Numbered from the stretch's first letter, positions 23,436 through 35,562 are shown. The stretch is 64,000 nucleotides of DNA from Opisthorchis felineus (GCA_004794785.1 SJOL01006434.1:261543-325542); one strand, 5' to 3'. Program-made: numbers and translations. The notes: generated by a model not told the origin, from the letters alone.

Positions 23436-23672
23436 TTTTTCGAACCACCACCCTCCTGCCCTGGTGCAATTGTTCTGGTGGGTACACACCAAAGGGGGGA
23501 GCACTAGACTCGAGTTGTGATCTCACTGTAACTCATCAGTTGTACACATCCTTGGCCGTGCGGTGGTTTGAACCCAGGATATCTGACATATGGGGCAAGC
23601 GTGTTATCAATATTCCACCTGCACACGCTACGCACATGAATTTTCATGCTTGAACAGGCGGGTAAACCTTCA
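23436..23672 (-). repeat. SINE-B, best-preserved copy
   Basis: On the minus strand the head holds an A-box-like TAGCGTGTGCAGGTGG (plus 23615-23630) and GGGTTCAAACC (plus 23565-23575), a close B-box match. GTGCG at 23558-23562 pairs with CGCAC at 23631-23635, giving a 78-nt tRNA-like unit with a 5-bp acceptor stem. The body downstream is shared with copies at 37.6, 39.3 and 46.2 kb: a block ending ACTCGAGTCTAGTGC, then CCCCCCTTTGGTGTG, then AGAACAATTGCACCAGG. This copy best shows that the family is tRNA-derived. No clean target duplication was found. Confidence 0.75.
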
Positions 23673-25829
23673 GGGTAAATGCAATTGTTCGTTAAACGAT
23701 AGGCTGATTTGTCTAATCCGGAGACCAAAGTACGCGGCAGCAGCAGGTTCACAGGTGCACTACTTAAAGAAATACTAAATTTTCAGTCTTCCAACATCGT
23801 AAGCATTCGGCAAGTTTTGACGGAGTATTCTCTGTGTATGACTATATCCTATATGTTTTCACTGAGCTTGTGAATTTAGTAGCACAGGTTTTGTTACTGC
23901 TTGTCAAGTTGATATCATCAATGCGTTGCCTTGAAGCTGGAGAGAGCTACGAACGCGCACTTCCCCAAATTCCATTGACTATTACGAACTAAAAGTGGTA
24001 AAGTATGCTTTGGGAAATGCTGTCAACGGTGAACTAAACTGACTACATTAGGCTTAAGCAACGGGTCCAAATGAAAACAGCTTTAATAGCCTAACGATAT
24101 CTAAGTACGTTTTCTCGGAAAACGGTTACCATTTGGGGTCACAATTTAGCGCGTTCTGGATACTGTTTTCTGTTGAAAGGATCTTTTCAACATTAAAGTC
24201 TCTTGCTACAACCAGAAAGTTTCGGTGGTCAAAAGATATGACGGGTTTTTTATTATTTAGCTACTAGGTTCAGAAAGAAGTTATATAAAGTGCTACAGCC
24301 AGTCCGGAAATGTTCTAAAAACTGGACGAAAAGCTTTATGATTTGCCATAAGTTTATCTGCCATGTTCAAACTTATGTTCGGGCTGCAATGTGTCCGTGG
24401 CTTTGACTAATTTGGATAAGTTCAAGAGCTACATTGTTTTGGTGTCAAAAGCTGACACAAATGAGTTAGACTCGTTTTCCAGCGTTTTAAATATAGATAA
24501 AGCCTTCCATTTATCCTTTTGGAGCAACTAATCAAAAGAGATTGCTCCTTTGGGGTGGATAAATATGAATGTGCTTTCGTATCTTTGGTTTTTACGTAAA
24601 TTAATGTACATAACCATGTGCAGTTTGCGTCTGTTTTTAAATCAGTGTTAAAAAGGGTGCGGTTCTATCAGCGAGCGCCAGTCGGTGACGACAATTCATT
24701 TAAAGTATTCTTCGCTGGAATGTTTTGGGGTGAAACGTGATTTTTTTCTTTGGATGCATTCGGCTACTAGGTAAACTAATCCATTTCAAAACGGTATCTA
24801 TTGTAGTTTCAAATGGCCATTTAGGGTTGCCTCCTTTCTGTTTTACTACAGCGTTATTCAGCTGCTTTTTAGTCTGCACCGATCAGATGCTACTCTACCA
24901 TACCTAAAAATAAGGAACCGAAATTAAAGGGTCACTATACGTGGCCACGCAACACTCAAACCCTGGGGTTCTACACGTTAGTTTTTGCTTTCTAAAGGTT
25001 AAAATAATGACCATCGACTCCGTTTCTTTTTTAAGTGCACTTAATTTGGCTCCATTTGTGGAAACCTAATTGTATATTTTGTGCAACTCCTTGACTAACA
25101 TCCTGCTATCAAAATCACCCCTGACTGTCTGGTTATTTAGCAGTTTCGAGGGCATTTCCCGGTATCCATCAGCAACCTTCCCAATCTCTCAGTTTGTTAG
25201 CCCTCTACGGTTGGTAAAAGTCCAGGTGGAATTCAGTAGCCCTTGTCTACCGATGATGTGGTTGAATTTTGTCTATTCCTGAATGTCGACAGTGTATAGT
25301 GGGGTCCATTTTTACAGGAGCTCTCTTCATTGTTCGCACTTTCACGCTTTCTGGTTTGAATTTGTGTTCTTCAAGGTGTATGTGCACTTAAACCAAACAG
25401 AGAAGATCATTTCCTGTGATAGATAGACTGTTTTTTTATCCAGGCGTACGATGGTCCCCTAGTCTGTCTAATACAATATATAAGCAATTAAATCGGGGAA
25501 AACATTGTTCCATGGAATTTGTCTATTTTGACCTTCGGCCTGAAAGTCAGTTCCCTTCAGGAAACCTAGTGGGATACCTTCTAGCTGCAGTGAGCATACT
25601 GTAATTCGAGCATTAAGGGAAGGGATTAACGATTCAACCAAAAAGACCAGCCACCCATAACACCACCCTTGTCCGAGGATCACCTTTGGCCACAGAAAAT
25701 GTGCATCAATTATACAGAGGCTCACTTTAATTAAAGTTAAATGCATCGATCTAAATGGACTACTTCATGGTAGGGAGAACACCCTAGGGAGGACGCTACA
25801 ATCAATACACGATTTGGTTGTTTTTCAAG
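23673..25829. other. No supported gene
   Basis: AT-rich, with many stops in all frames; a Ser/Pro-containing frame at 25070-25282 has no splice support. Confidence 0.5.
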
Positions 25830-26315
25830 GTGACAAGTACTGACGAGTTGCACTTTATCAAAAGAGGTGATGTTGACACTACTGAGTTTTTGGTGGGATT
25901 TAATTTAGCGATGCAACAAAACGGTGTCAGACGATATTACTTTTGCCCAGAATGTACGAAAGAATCGTCTGCCTATCGGGACTCTCCGCAAAAGCGCAGG
26001 TTTTGTATAAACCACGGCGGACCATGCCGGCGGCATGCGGATACCGATACGTCTCACCTCTTAATTTACTCATGTCATACGCTCCGAGGGCAGATTGCAC
26101 TTTCAAGCTGTTCCATGTTTAAGTCTTCTTCTAGATTGACCTTCAATAGTTTTATTCTCAATACCCTAACGGATAACTCTCACTCATTTTTGCTTAGTTC
26201 CAGATTATTTTACTCCGCTAATGAATTTCACGAAATCTCCTTGCATCCTCGGAAAAAAAATCAAGGGAAGGGGGGATTTTTTAACGTCCTACATTTGCAC
26301 CCTCACTGCTGCTGA
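25830..26315 (+). CDS. Candidate terminal exon with Cys/His zinc-finger-like cluster
   Basis: A strong acceptor (GATTTGGTTGTTTTTCAAG) is followed at phase 0 by 161 open codons to TGA. Residues 39-69 hold the spacing C-x2-C-x16-C-x2-H-x3-C-x2-H within YFCPECTK and FCINHGGPCRRH, which resembles a zinc-binding fold. The last third is Ser/Leu-rich and less protein-like, so the real exon may be shorter, though no good donor was seen. By rough estimate about one frame of this length is expected by chance in a window like this. The acceptor and Cys/His pattern are what raise it. Confidence 0.4.
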   Translation: MTSTDELHFIKRGDVDTTEFLVGFNLAMQQNGVRRYYFCPECTKESSAYRDSPQKRRFCINHGGPCRRHADTDTSHLLIYSCHTLRGQIALSSCSMFKSSSRLTFNSFILNTLTDNSHSFLLSSRLFYSANEFHEISLHPRKKNQGKGGFFNVLHLHPHCC

Positions 26316-27128
26316 GCGATGTAAACTCATGTCCGCTGAGTCCCACGAACACCGAATAGAAGGATGTCACCCTTATGCGTATAACACTTGAATAATTCAC
26401 AAAAGAATATTTTTAACGAAAAGTTCAACTGGGAGATTTCGGGGTACAAATACTGTCACCTACCAAATATAATCTATCCAAATGGTTGGGGCGGATAGTC
26501 TCAAACCCATTCTATTGATGAACAGTGGTAAACGTGATCAGTCCTGTGCTGATGGACCACATCCGTTGCATGACTAATCCCAGTAAGTCAGAACTGTCTG
26601 GAGGCCCATTCGTCGGCGGATAATTGAAGCGACGGTGCAGAACAGTGCTTCCAGGGTTCATCAATATGTCGTTAATGTGATACTGTAAATAATACTGCTT
26701 ACATTTATTTCACTAAATGCCCGAAATATTCGCGTCCGTTTTGTTTCCTAGAAGAAGTAATACCAGCAACCTGCTACAAGGCAAGAGGGCATCTTTGAGC
26801 AAGAAATCAGCAGAACTATAGCTAGGAAAGGGAGAAAAAGTCCAGTAGTTTTGCTTTCGGGCGACATTTCCTATCCACTTCCAAGATTTCATTGTTAAAT
26901 GTTTCACCCAGGCAATTTTGTAAGGGTCATCATTAAACAAGATGCCTACAGTGGCTTTATTGAAGTTGAAGGAGTTTCTCAGTGCATGGTTCCCTCGAAA
27001 TTTTTGTGTAGTTAGAAGGCTCTTAAAAAACTCAGGCCTTCTCAGGGGTATATAGGTGCATCATCAGTACAGTGATTCCCCTAGTGTGGAAATTTTGTTG
27101 GCATTTGTCCCGATAAACAACTACTTAC

Positions 27129-27290
27129 ATTCTATGTAATTCCAATCTTTTCTGGTTGTTAATTTATATGAAATACAAAAACATTCATCTTTGTTTTTTC
27201 TGTGCCCAGCTTCTCGATCGACAACGTTACTGAGAGCTTTGGGTGTACTTTTACGACTTTGTGCTAAATGTTTTACGGTTCGATGGCGTA
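27129..27290 (-). CDS. Candidate internal exon, basic hydrophilic
   Basis: On the minus strand a long pyrimidine tract ending in TTCAACCAAG precedes 54 codons that close at a GTAAGTA donor, phase 1 at both ends. The peptide is strongly hydrophilic (KHLAQSRKSTPKALSN, DREAGHRKNKDE), with two Cys near the end. The sense-strand frame 27191-27538 is open too. Length divisible by three and both splice sites in place make it one of the better single exons here. No domain is recognised. Confidence 0.4.
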
Positions 27291-29997
27291 CTTGGTTGAA
27301 TAATATAATCAGGCAAAATAAAAAAGGCAATACTCTATTTACCTTACGAGCACAGAACTTCGCTACATCAACACTGGGCATTGTGACGTTCAATATTTTC
27401 GACCCGCAAAATTGGATTTTGAACGGACTGTCGCGAAAATTTGTTTTTAATATAGAATTATCCTTTCACATAACACCAGTATTAATATACACATTTAGTA
27501 ACTCTGGACGTAAAATAGTTTTGGTAAACCTCCTGTAATTTTGAAAAAGGTATTTATTCTCAAATCACCATCAGGTAAAGGGATTTTAGTAAAGTGTACT
27601 ATTTTAGTAAATAAAACTGAACGGAACATCGAAATCTGGATTGTCCGTTTCAAATATGCACCTCGAAAGTCTACCCAGATGGCTAAATTTCGATCGATCA
27701 TTCATCAGCCTGTCTTTCAGTCTTGTTTCACATCGGTCACATGCTTGTAAATTAATTAGCTCGACGGAATATGAATACAATAAATTACTTGTCCTGTAGG
27801 CTTTGTCACAAAATATTAGTTTTATCGTTTCGACTACTACCATGGCTGGCGTTATAAAACAATTTAGGCTCTTTTTCAGTTTATTGCAGGAAGCAGTTAC
27901 GCACATAGTACCCAGTTTTAAATTAAGAAGATCACCATTCAACTCTGTGCGTTCATCAATCTGTGCAGTGCGCCTTCCGTAAAATATTGTACGTAAATGC
28001 TTCTATCACGCAAATTCTGTGATTAGCTATGCTCCTCTTACGTTAATCGACACGTATCCACCTTGTTGGAACTTACAAAAAAGTGAGCATTATGAAGAAA
28101 CATGAGCTGTCCTACATGCATTTGGTCGTCAGCTACAAACTCCACTTTTTTATTCCATTCTTACCAGTCTTGGCTGATGGGGAGAAACTCCATTTGTAAC
28201 TGATTTTATGTTGCAGTTAATTTTTTTCTCTCAATTGCACATGACAGAAAGATCATTATAAATCCTTAAAATCCAAAGTCTGTTAATCGTACAAAAAGTA
28301 TGTCGTGCTAGTACATGCGGTTAAATTTTATATGGCCGAAATTCTGGATAATGAGTGTTAGTTTTCTCATATTTGACCCGATGATCGGCATATGATCCTT
28401 TAAGGGCCAAGCTGTGAATACACACCCTGGGCAGTATAATTAATGCACCGATATCTGAAGAGTCAGAACGTTTCGTTGGTAGTTGCTTTGCCCTCAAAGC
28501 GTTCGCACCTGCTGTTCAAAACTCTCGTGGCCGTTGGTTTATTCACTAAGCCTAACCATGTGTATTTCATCATATTGGCATAGCGGGTCCACAATAGGTA
28601 TGGGTTTTCATATTTGGTGTGAACCTCATGGAATGTTCGTGCTTCAAGTTTTTGGCGTATAATCTGCTTATGCTTGAGCTAGACTTTCTTTTACACTAAA
28701 GAGATCTCATTCTAAACATAAGTAAGCAAAACTAGTTTGAGCCTACTGAGTAAACAGAAAAATATGGCCACCATTTGTGAGAAAATTGGACGTACACAGA
28801 GAACATCAAAATTATAACCCCCACCAATACTTCACTACTGTCAAACAAGAGGGATTCCGGGCTTTTTCATACAGATGGTAAAATAGAGTTTGTTTGTGTC
28901 ACCATCTATCTTATCCAGCCTATCCGCTTTCCAAGCTGGGTTTCTGAATATGATGGAAAGGCTTTTCAAACCAAAGATTATTTTTGACCTTTCACACCTA
29001 TCGGGTTCCTAAGATCATTGTTAAATTTATTTTCTCATCGCTTCTGTCTCCTAAAACCATCTCCTACTTTTTGTTGTGTATCTTGTCACAAGCAACCTGC
29101 AGGTTAAAATAGTGCGCATCAATCCGATTAACAAGTATCAAGGAATTTTTGTCCTTCTGGGATCCGTCGTTTTTTGCTGATTGGTTCATAAGTATTCCCC
29201 TGAGGACATTATTTAATTAGTCCATTTCTTCCAAATGCGGTAGCAGCAGCCTTTCGATTCGCTCAACCGTGTGTTCCCGCGGGTTGTGAACTAATGAAAA
29301 TATCATGAAGGCGGCGGATATTATTTTCTACATTGGGGTTAGACATCTTGTTTTTAACTGAAGACATGGCACAAATGGTAAGTCTTCCGTCAATTGGTAA
29401 GGCATCAAAAAAACGTGAGTTTCATATTTGCAGCAGCTACTGTATTCCAATGTTTGTATTTCCCCGACTACTTCCCTGTTTGGCATAAGGTAATTTTGTT
29501 TGTTCTCATCGAATTTTCATGCTTAGTGATTATTCCTCGTGCGTACTGGTTTATGTGTTCAAAGGGTATGATGCATCCATTTTGTAATATCAGGATATGC
29601 TGACATAGTAAATTTCCTCACCAGTTTGTGTTCTGAATCTAACTATAAGCTTTAACACTATCCTAAATTTTTCGTACAAATGTGGCCGTCAGTGAACACG
29701 CCTGACTATTGGTCCCTTGTCTTTCACCTTGGCGTCAGTTGTTGAATCGTTCCACACTTTTGGTCAAATATAGACATGGAAAACGTAGGCAGAAGACCAG
29801 CAATCAAGGATCATCATTGACTCGACTGGCTCAACCCTGCTCAGGCATTACCCATCAGCATTTGTGACTGTCTCCTCGATTGCTTGAAACTTTGTCTTGA
29901 CTACCGATGCCCATTTGTAGCCAGTGAAGTTCAAAGCAATGGATCCACCTTCATTGCATCAAACCGTCTTGGACAGCAAACGACTTGATGTAGGAAT
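27291..29997. other. No supported gene
   Basis: At 29368 GACATGGCACAAATG is followed directly by GTAAGTC, a good start context with a four-codon exon (MAQM) that may or may not be real. Otherwise nothing was seen. Confidence 0.45.
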
Positions 29998-30205
29998 CTA
30001 AACGGCTTGATGGGGTAAAATTTTTCCAACGCAGTAAAGTATGAACCCGCACAGCTTGGCAAGATCTTTGTAAGAAAACTCAGGCAGTATGAAGGCTCTG
30101 GTGTGGTAGCAAAGTATATCCATCATAGTATCCATGGCACTGCAATCAGTAGTCGGGTATCTATTGTCTTTTACATATACTCTCATATCTCTGTTGTTCC
30201 GAAAC
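29998..30205 (-). CDS. Candidate terminal exon, paired with 30852-30943
   Basis: The acceptor TGGTTGTACATTTCCCTCCAG is strong. The phase-2 frame that follows runs about 68 codons to TAG, with a polar first half (NNRDMRVYVKDNRYPTTD) and a hydrophobic Cys-containing end. The phase fits the upstream exon across a roughly 650-nt intron. I saw no AATAAA within 300 nt downstream. Unknown family. Confidence 0.32.
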
Positions 30206-30851
30206 CTGGAGGGAAATGTACAACCACTATCCAGAGTTGAAGCCAACAATCTTCATAACACAGAACTCCTAACACAGAGATTGGTGGCTGAGTGTGGTAA
30301 CAAATTCTGGTTTAGATTTGTCGAACTGTTCATTTTGCTTCTGTTCTCAGGGGATACTTGAATGTTGATGCAGGCTCATAAAACACCAGTAACACGGGTG
30401 CACCCGATTGACTACAACATTTTCGGTCCCAAATTTTTAAGAGTCATTGCTTCTTCAAACAAGGGAAGCCAATCTGAAGGTAGATGATCTCCCACAGTAC
30501 GTTGTCCGACCCGCTGGTTTCACACTATGTTGGGGATATCACCGCTTCTTAGATAAATGGAAACAGAGTGACAGTTCAGATGCTGTTCTTAGGCCATCCT
30601 GATGTATTCGGCAGGTTTGTCTTAGTAAAACAACACCAGTTTTACCAAATTTTGCGTATGATGACTCATTTTACCCTTACTACGGCAGCAGACATTCATT
30701 GTAGCGCTTTCCTCCTATTCCACGTGAAGTTGAATTTCCACACTGTAACCAACCCTAATAAACTAAAACAAAATTTCTTTCATTTTCCCTTTCCTTTTTT
30801 TCCTTCGATTTGTTCAGCCTTCTACTAACCAGACTTCGAGTTATCGTCCAC

Positions 30852-30943
30852 CTCTGTCTAACTTGAGGGTCGTTCAGCACGTGAGCTTTACTGCCTGGTT
30901 TTTCTTTGATGTGTTGTTTTATTGTTGAGTGTGCATTGAACAT
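30852..30943 (-). CDS. Candidate first exon of a two-exon small basic protein
   Basis: An ATG at 30943 opens a Lys/His/Gln-rich frame that stays open for 62 codons. A modest donor (CAGAG/GTGGAC) after 30 codons plus two bases joins in frame to the exon at 30205-29998. The product would be about 97 residues. The start context is poor (T at -3) and the donor is weak, so the unspliced 62-codon reading is an alternative. Confidence 0.25.
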
Positions 30944-33032
30944 TAATTTGGTTCAGTGAAGGGAACTAAGTATAATTCTAGAAAATACGGTCTTCATTAT
31001 TGCACACGGATGTCTAGCAACATAAGTACAAATCCAAATCTTTGCTAACACTTCTACATTACTTGATTTACAGTTTGAAATGCTCTTGTGATTGATTTAA
31101 TTCTTCAAATCTAACAGCTAGGAAAAAATAGAACCATTGAATTGGCCAGTGTCTTCTCGATTAAAGACATTTGGCCAAAGTTCGTCAGGTGGTCTAGATA
31201 ATTTATTCATCACATTAACGCAAGTTCCCCTAGGAGTTATTTTAAAAGTACAAAACATACGGACGACTCACTGCCTGAGAGCATTTTTCAGCAGTTTAAC
31301 TCGTCGCTTCGATTGTACGATTAACGCGCTACGGGTGCATGCCAGCGAACCATCTGGGGAAATCTGTCATGTGCATTGCTCAGATGGTATTATCAAGATT
31401 TAACCTTGAACACTTTTCACCAAAAACCTTTGTTGTGCCAAAATTTTTATTTGTTTGAATTACTTTTTAGTTTTTAGGCTAACGTTGTGGTTAAAATTCC
31501 TCTGCTCTTAGAATTTATGCCTTGTCGGTCAGACGATCTGATGTAATGGTGAATGAAAAGATGACGTTTACGTTCTAGATGAAAATCGTACTAAGGTAGC
31601 TAACGTAACAACATGAAATATGAGTGTCTGTTTCTAAACCCACCGGATTGTATGCCGCAATATAAGAAACTGTTTAAAACGCTGTAACTCCACTAAGTAC
31701 GCGAAAATTTATAAGTTGACTGAGGTCTCGTGTTTCGACAAAACTCGGTGCATGCGCTTTGTGAATAATCTTAAAATTTGAATAAAGTGGAATTTTTGTC
31801 AATTATTTTTGAGCACTATGATTAAATTACTCACTGAAGGCATCCAACCACCTGTAAACTGAGCCCAACAAGACCCCTCCCCGCAGTGAAGTATCTCCGG
31901 AATAGGTAACAAGAGTGTCCCGGGTGTTCAGAAACTAATCAACAAACCTCTAAAACAATGAATTTTGGGTCAGTTTTGAGCACTTTTCATTTTGTTGAAC
32001 GATGCCTTCGTCAACTGCAAAGGGTGCATAGATAAACTTCCGTACCTTTCGCTTGAGAGTTATAGTTCAGAGTACCGCGAAAACCCCGGCTCAACTGTAA
32101 TTAAAAATGGGTTCCTAAATCGTGTTATATCAGCAGTTTAATTGTTATATCTTACTATTGCGGAAGCTAGTTCAACTTCATTCGGGCGGTATGCAAGTTT
32201 GCACGCTGACTTGTACCATCATTTTTATAAAGTATCACCGTGCTGTCTGAATAGATCACAGTACTAGGGGCCGGTTCTTCTTATCACAAAATCATTTTTG
32301 CTGGTCCATCAGGTTAGCAAAGATTTACTTCTACGTCAGCAACAGTTTATTAGGAGGGAGACGAGCAACCTATTCACCGGCGACGAAGAAGGGTACGGAG
32401 CTACGGTCCATGAAGTGGTGATTAAAAGTAGTATCCACTTAGTTAATCGGGGCAAGTAACAGACATTCACCATACAGTATAGACGAGGGTTGACTTACCC
32501 AAAAAAGTGCATCCAAAAAAACACTTTCGAGGCAACGGGATACGTAGGGACTTAACACGCACTTGTCAGGCGATTTCTACATCTCCTTTTCTCCGCGGGT
32601 GATTAGACACTCGGAAAGATTTCAAGCTACGACTGGAGGTGTGGAAGATATGGCAAGTGTTATTTTTCAATGTGACGGGTTCTTCCTTCACTGGTATGCT
32701 GCCATATTAAAATACTGACCAAATACTAACAACATTTCGCTCCAAAATTTGTCAGCTATAAGATAATACTAATACCCCCCACGGTTATGTTTGACTTTCT
32801 TGTGCTCATACACATATGAAAATATGCTAAGGGTAGAGACGCAGCGGATTGGTATGTAGCCACTAGTATAATGAACAGCAACAATGCTGCTTCGAAATAT
32901 CCTTGCAGGAATATTCAACATATTTTTTCCGAACTAATTAACATGTGACAGCTAGTCAGAAAACACAGACAGCCCATTGCCGCTTTTGTCCACTCTGGGG
33001 CCCGTAAGGTGGGCGAAATTTGAATTTTTTTC

Positions 33033-33458
33033 ATGTCAACTATGCAGAAAAAAAAACATTTTCTTTGGACTGTGCTGAAACCGTTTTCACCAGGTTGCCT
33101 CCTAACCTGTAACGTAGTTTGTGTACACTCAATACAATATTTTGGTGGAGTTTCTGCTTCATTTACATCTTTTCTGTTTTTCTCGGTGGGTCATGTTGGA
33201 AGTAAAAAAGACACTCTCATAACAGATTTTCTCAAAGCACTGTTTGAATTTATACATAAATATGAAAAAATCCTATCCCTGCTTATGAAGGTCGGTCGAA
33301 AATATGCGCATCTGACCCAGCCTCCAACCTTTGGCCGTGCAACCTTTACTTTTGAAGTGCCTATGCCGTGCCAAATTCGAAACAAACCATCGCCCCACGT
33401 TCCGGAGTTGTCATATGTACATCAGCTTTTTTTTGGTAATTTTTGCCGATACTATTGA
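33033..33458 (+). CDS. Uncharacterised 141-codon ATG frame
   Basis: Starting MSTMQKKKHF, this has a hydrophobic middle (residues about 20-53, one or two membrane-spanning stretches) and a more polar end with LTQPPTFGRATFTFEV. An internal TTTTCACCAG acceptor-like site could make it an exon that starts later. Composition is rich in Phe, Ser and Leu, which is common in non-coding AT-rich frames, so a real gene is doubtful. Confidence 0.22.
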   Translation: MSTMQKKKHFLWTVLKPFSPGCLLTCNVVCVHSIQYFGGVSASFTSFLFFSVGHVGSKKDTLITDFLKALFEFIHKYEKILSLLMKVGRKYAHLTQPPTFGRATFTFEVPMPCQIRNKPSPHVPELSYVHQLFFGNFCRYY

Positions 33459-34912
33459 TTTCACGTGTCAGTGTGTCAGAAAATATGAAATTTTTTATCT
33501 TTTTTATGCGTTAACTTGACGCGTTGCATTAAGCCTAGTTTAATATTCGAACGGCCACTAGCTTAATTCTTTTTTCCAGTGTAGTTACTAGCATGAAAAG
33601 GTACCAAATCTATAGATTAAGCAATCCAACTGAGTGGTGTAACGTATCAGAAAACTATTGATGCCTTTTACAGACGCTTACTGCTAAGAAACTTGGGGCA
33701 AATCACTATAGCTTTACATAAGATTTTTTTCTGGTGGAGAGCTGTTGGTAAACATTAGTTTCTAAGGTTCCATGCGACGACGAATGTCGTCTGCCATTCC
33801 TGCATAAATGTCCTTTTGGTCTTGTTCCATTAAATGTTAAAAACGTAATCTCGGGTTGTGTAAACTTTCGAGGGCATGCCATTCAACGCAGCCTCAGATA
33901 AATACAGAGCTGACGGGTTGCTTTTACAAAATACAAGATGCACTTATAAATTAAAAACAACTACACTTGCAATACACACAAATGATTAGAAGATCTACAA
34001 AATGCACTCGGATAAACACGGCAGTCTATGGAATAAGACGCAGAATTGTTGTTTTAAAAATCGATCCACTTAATCATTTCAAGCGGATTTACAAAGTTAA
34101 TAATACACGCCAAAATACCTGATAAATGGCTTGTTTGATTCAGGGTGCTTGCGATAGTTATTTTTTTGAAAGACAATTGTCTATATTTTTAAGCTCTTCC
34201 TGAGAAAGCCGTGATAGTCAACCAGTGACGCCGTGTATTGTCGAAGCATTATGACAGTTAACTAGGGAATCCAGCTTGTTTTTAAACAACGCTGCTCAAA
34301 ATAATGTTTCCAGAGTTATCTGTTCCGACTATATTTGAGTACATTCAGCTTGTTGCGTCTTTAACGGTGCACGACGCTTTGCCAGCTAAGTATACAGGCG
34401 AAAAGTCTGGGTGTGATATCTAGTACACGACCTTCGTAGTTTAAGCGACACTCCTGCGTAGGAGGTGCATGACTGCAAGTACGATGCATGTTTTAATGTT
34501 CCAACCCCTTCATTTGAATGCAGAAATCAACAAACGTGCTTAATCTTACGCTTCTGTTTGTTGAATTGCGGAATTCAAAAGGGACACGAAATACTAAGGT
34601 AGGTTTTGAAAACGTTAGCACTTTGGCTATCGCGTTTATTGTATGGTTGATTTTGAATCCATTTTGGTTGAACTGAGGAATTTACTAGAAAAAACAGGGA
34701 TAATTAAATGCGGATGACGCAACCAAAAATACTGTAAGGCTGGCGCAGAACCAGTGAATGTGAAAGGTGATTTTATTGCCTAATTGAAACGGACTTTGAC
34801 TTTTCATCTGTTTTTCAGTGAGAACGTCGTGTGATCCTGTTAAATATTTTAAGTAAACTGCAACACACTTTAGGTAAAATGTAGGCAGAAATTTCGCGAA
34901 CGATTCGGTTAA

Positions 34913-34928
34913 AGGTGCTTAAGCACCT
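34913..34928. other. 16-bp perfect palindrome
   Basis: AGGTGCTTAAGCACCT equals its own reverse complement; the symmetry stops at the flanking bases. It could be a dimeric factor site or chance. Confidence 0.9.
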
Positions 34929-35059
34929 AATGATGGTTCAGTTATTGTTTGATTCAACTTGAACTCCTCCATTTTCAGTAAAAATACCATACTGTTTTAT
35001 TCTTAATTCGGATGATTGCTGGCTAGTTTTCTCAAACCCTACGCATAACTTTTCAGTAC

Positions 35060-35065
35060 TTTATT
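35060..35065 (-). terminator. AATAAA polyadenylation signal candidate
   Basis: Minus-strand hexamer downstream of the 35404 stop. Another lies near 34998. Confidence 0.25.
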
Positions 35066-35080
35066 GCAGCAAACACTTAC

Positions 35081-35436
35081 TAGGGTTTCCCTTAAGAGAA
35101 GACACCGCTTTCTGGAGGAAATCTAAGTTGAAAACGGAGCAACCTCTGCTCAAAATCAGAATTTTACATACAATACAATCGTAGGCAAAATAACTTGGTT
35201 GTAAATTGTACATAGATGCTACATGGAGGAACAAAATAGGTAAAAACCCAGGCGTTTGATGTTGGTTTAGTGCAACGCAGTTCAGCAAGCTAAGAGATCG
35301 ATAAAGGTTTACAAGTTTCATTTTGTAGGATGGTATGAATTCCACGTTATTGCTAAAAGTTGGAGATTCTCGTGTCCCTAGTAAACCTAGTTGCAAGTGC
35401 GTGCTAAATGACCGATCCAGATTCAAATTCCAAAAA
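35081..35436 (-). CDS. Alternative 356-nt exon overlapping the small-exon model
   Basis: It lies between an AG at 35438-35437 and a strong GTAAGTG donor (35080), phase 2 to 1, open throughout. The first half is polar (GTRESPTFSNNVEF), the rest hydrophobic. Its acceptor sits 11 nt after the better one used by the small-exon model, so these may be alternative splice forms or one may be spurious. Confidence 0.27.
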
Positions 35437-35447
35437 CTGCATCGTTA
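35404..35447 (-). CDS. Candidate terminal exon of the small-exon gene
   Basis: The acceptor TTGGTTCCACTTTACTGTCAG is excellent. The continuation VTMQFLEFESGSVI ends at TAG (35406-35404). TTTATT at 35060-35065 gives a minus-strand AATAAA about 340 nt beyond the stop. A competing reading uses the next acceptor and stays open for about 118 codons (35436-35081) to a GTAAGTG donor. Both cannot be true in one transcript. Confidence 0.4.
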
Positions 35448-35514
35448 CTGACAGTAAAGTGGAACCAAAACTAATAAACATGTGCGTATGTTTCGCCCAG
35501 CTGGCCGATCTTAC

Positions 35515-35562
35515 CTTTCGTAATGTATATGCTGGCAAGATCTTCAGTGTGAAAAATTAGGT
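35515..35562 (-). CDS. Candidate 48-nt exon of a small-exon gene
   Basis: The minus-strand acceptor GGAAATAGTTTTCAG and the donor AAAG/GTAAGA are both good and only 48 nt apart. The frame LIFHTEDLASIYITK is open and phase 1 on both sides. It joins directly in frame to the exon 35447-35404 across a 67-nt intron with a strong pyrimidine tract. A possible 28-nt exon upstream (about 35812-35785, donor GTAAGC) also fits phase, but its signals are weaker. Very small symmetric exons are typical of flatworm micro-exon genes. Confidence 0.42.

Noticed and set aside
26713..26940. Minus frame with WKWIGNVARK, like a LINE C-terminal region
   Set aside because: Only a few residues match and nothing upstream looks like a reverse transcriptase.
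34430..34490. Third SINE-A-like head (CTTCGTAGTTTAAGCG)
   Set aside because: No B box and no body similarity beyond a few bases.
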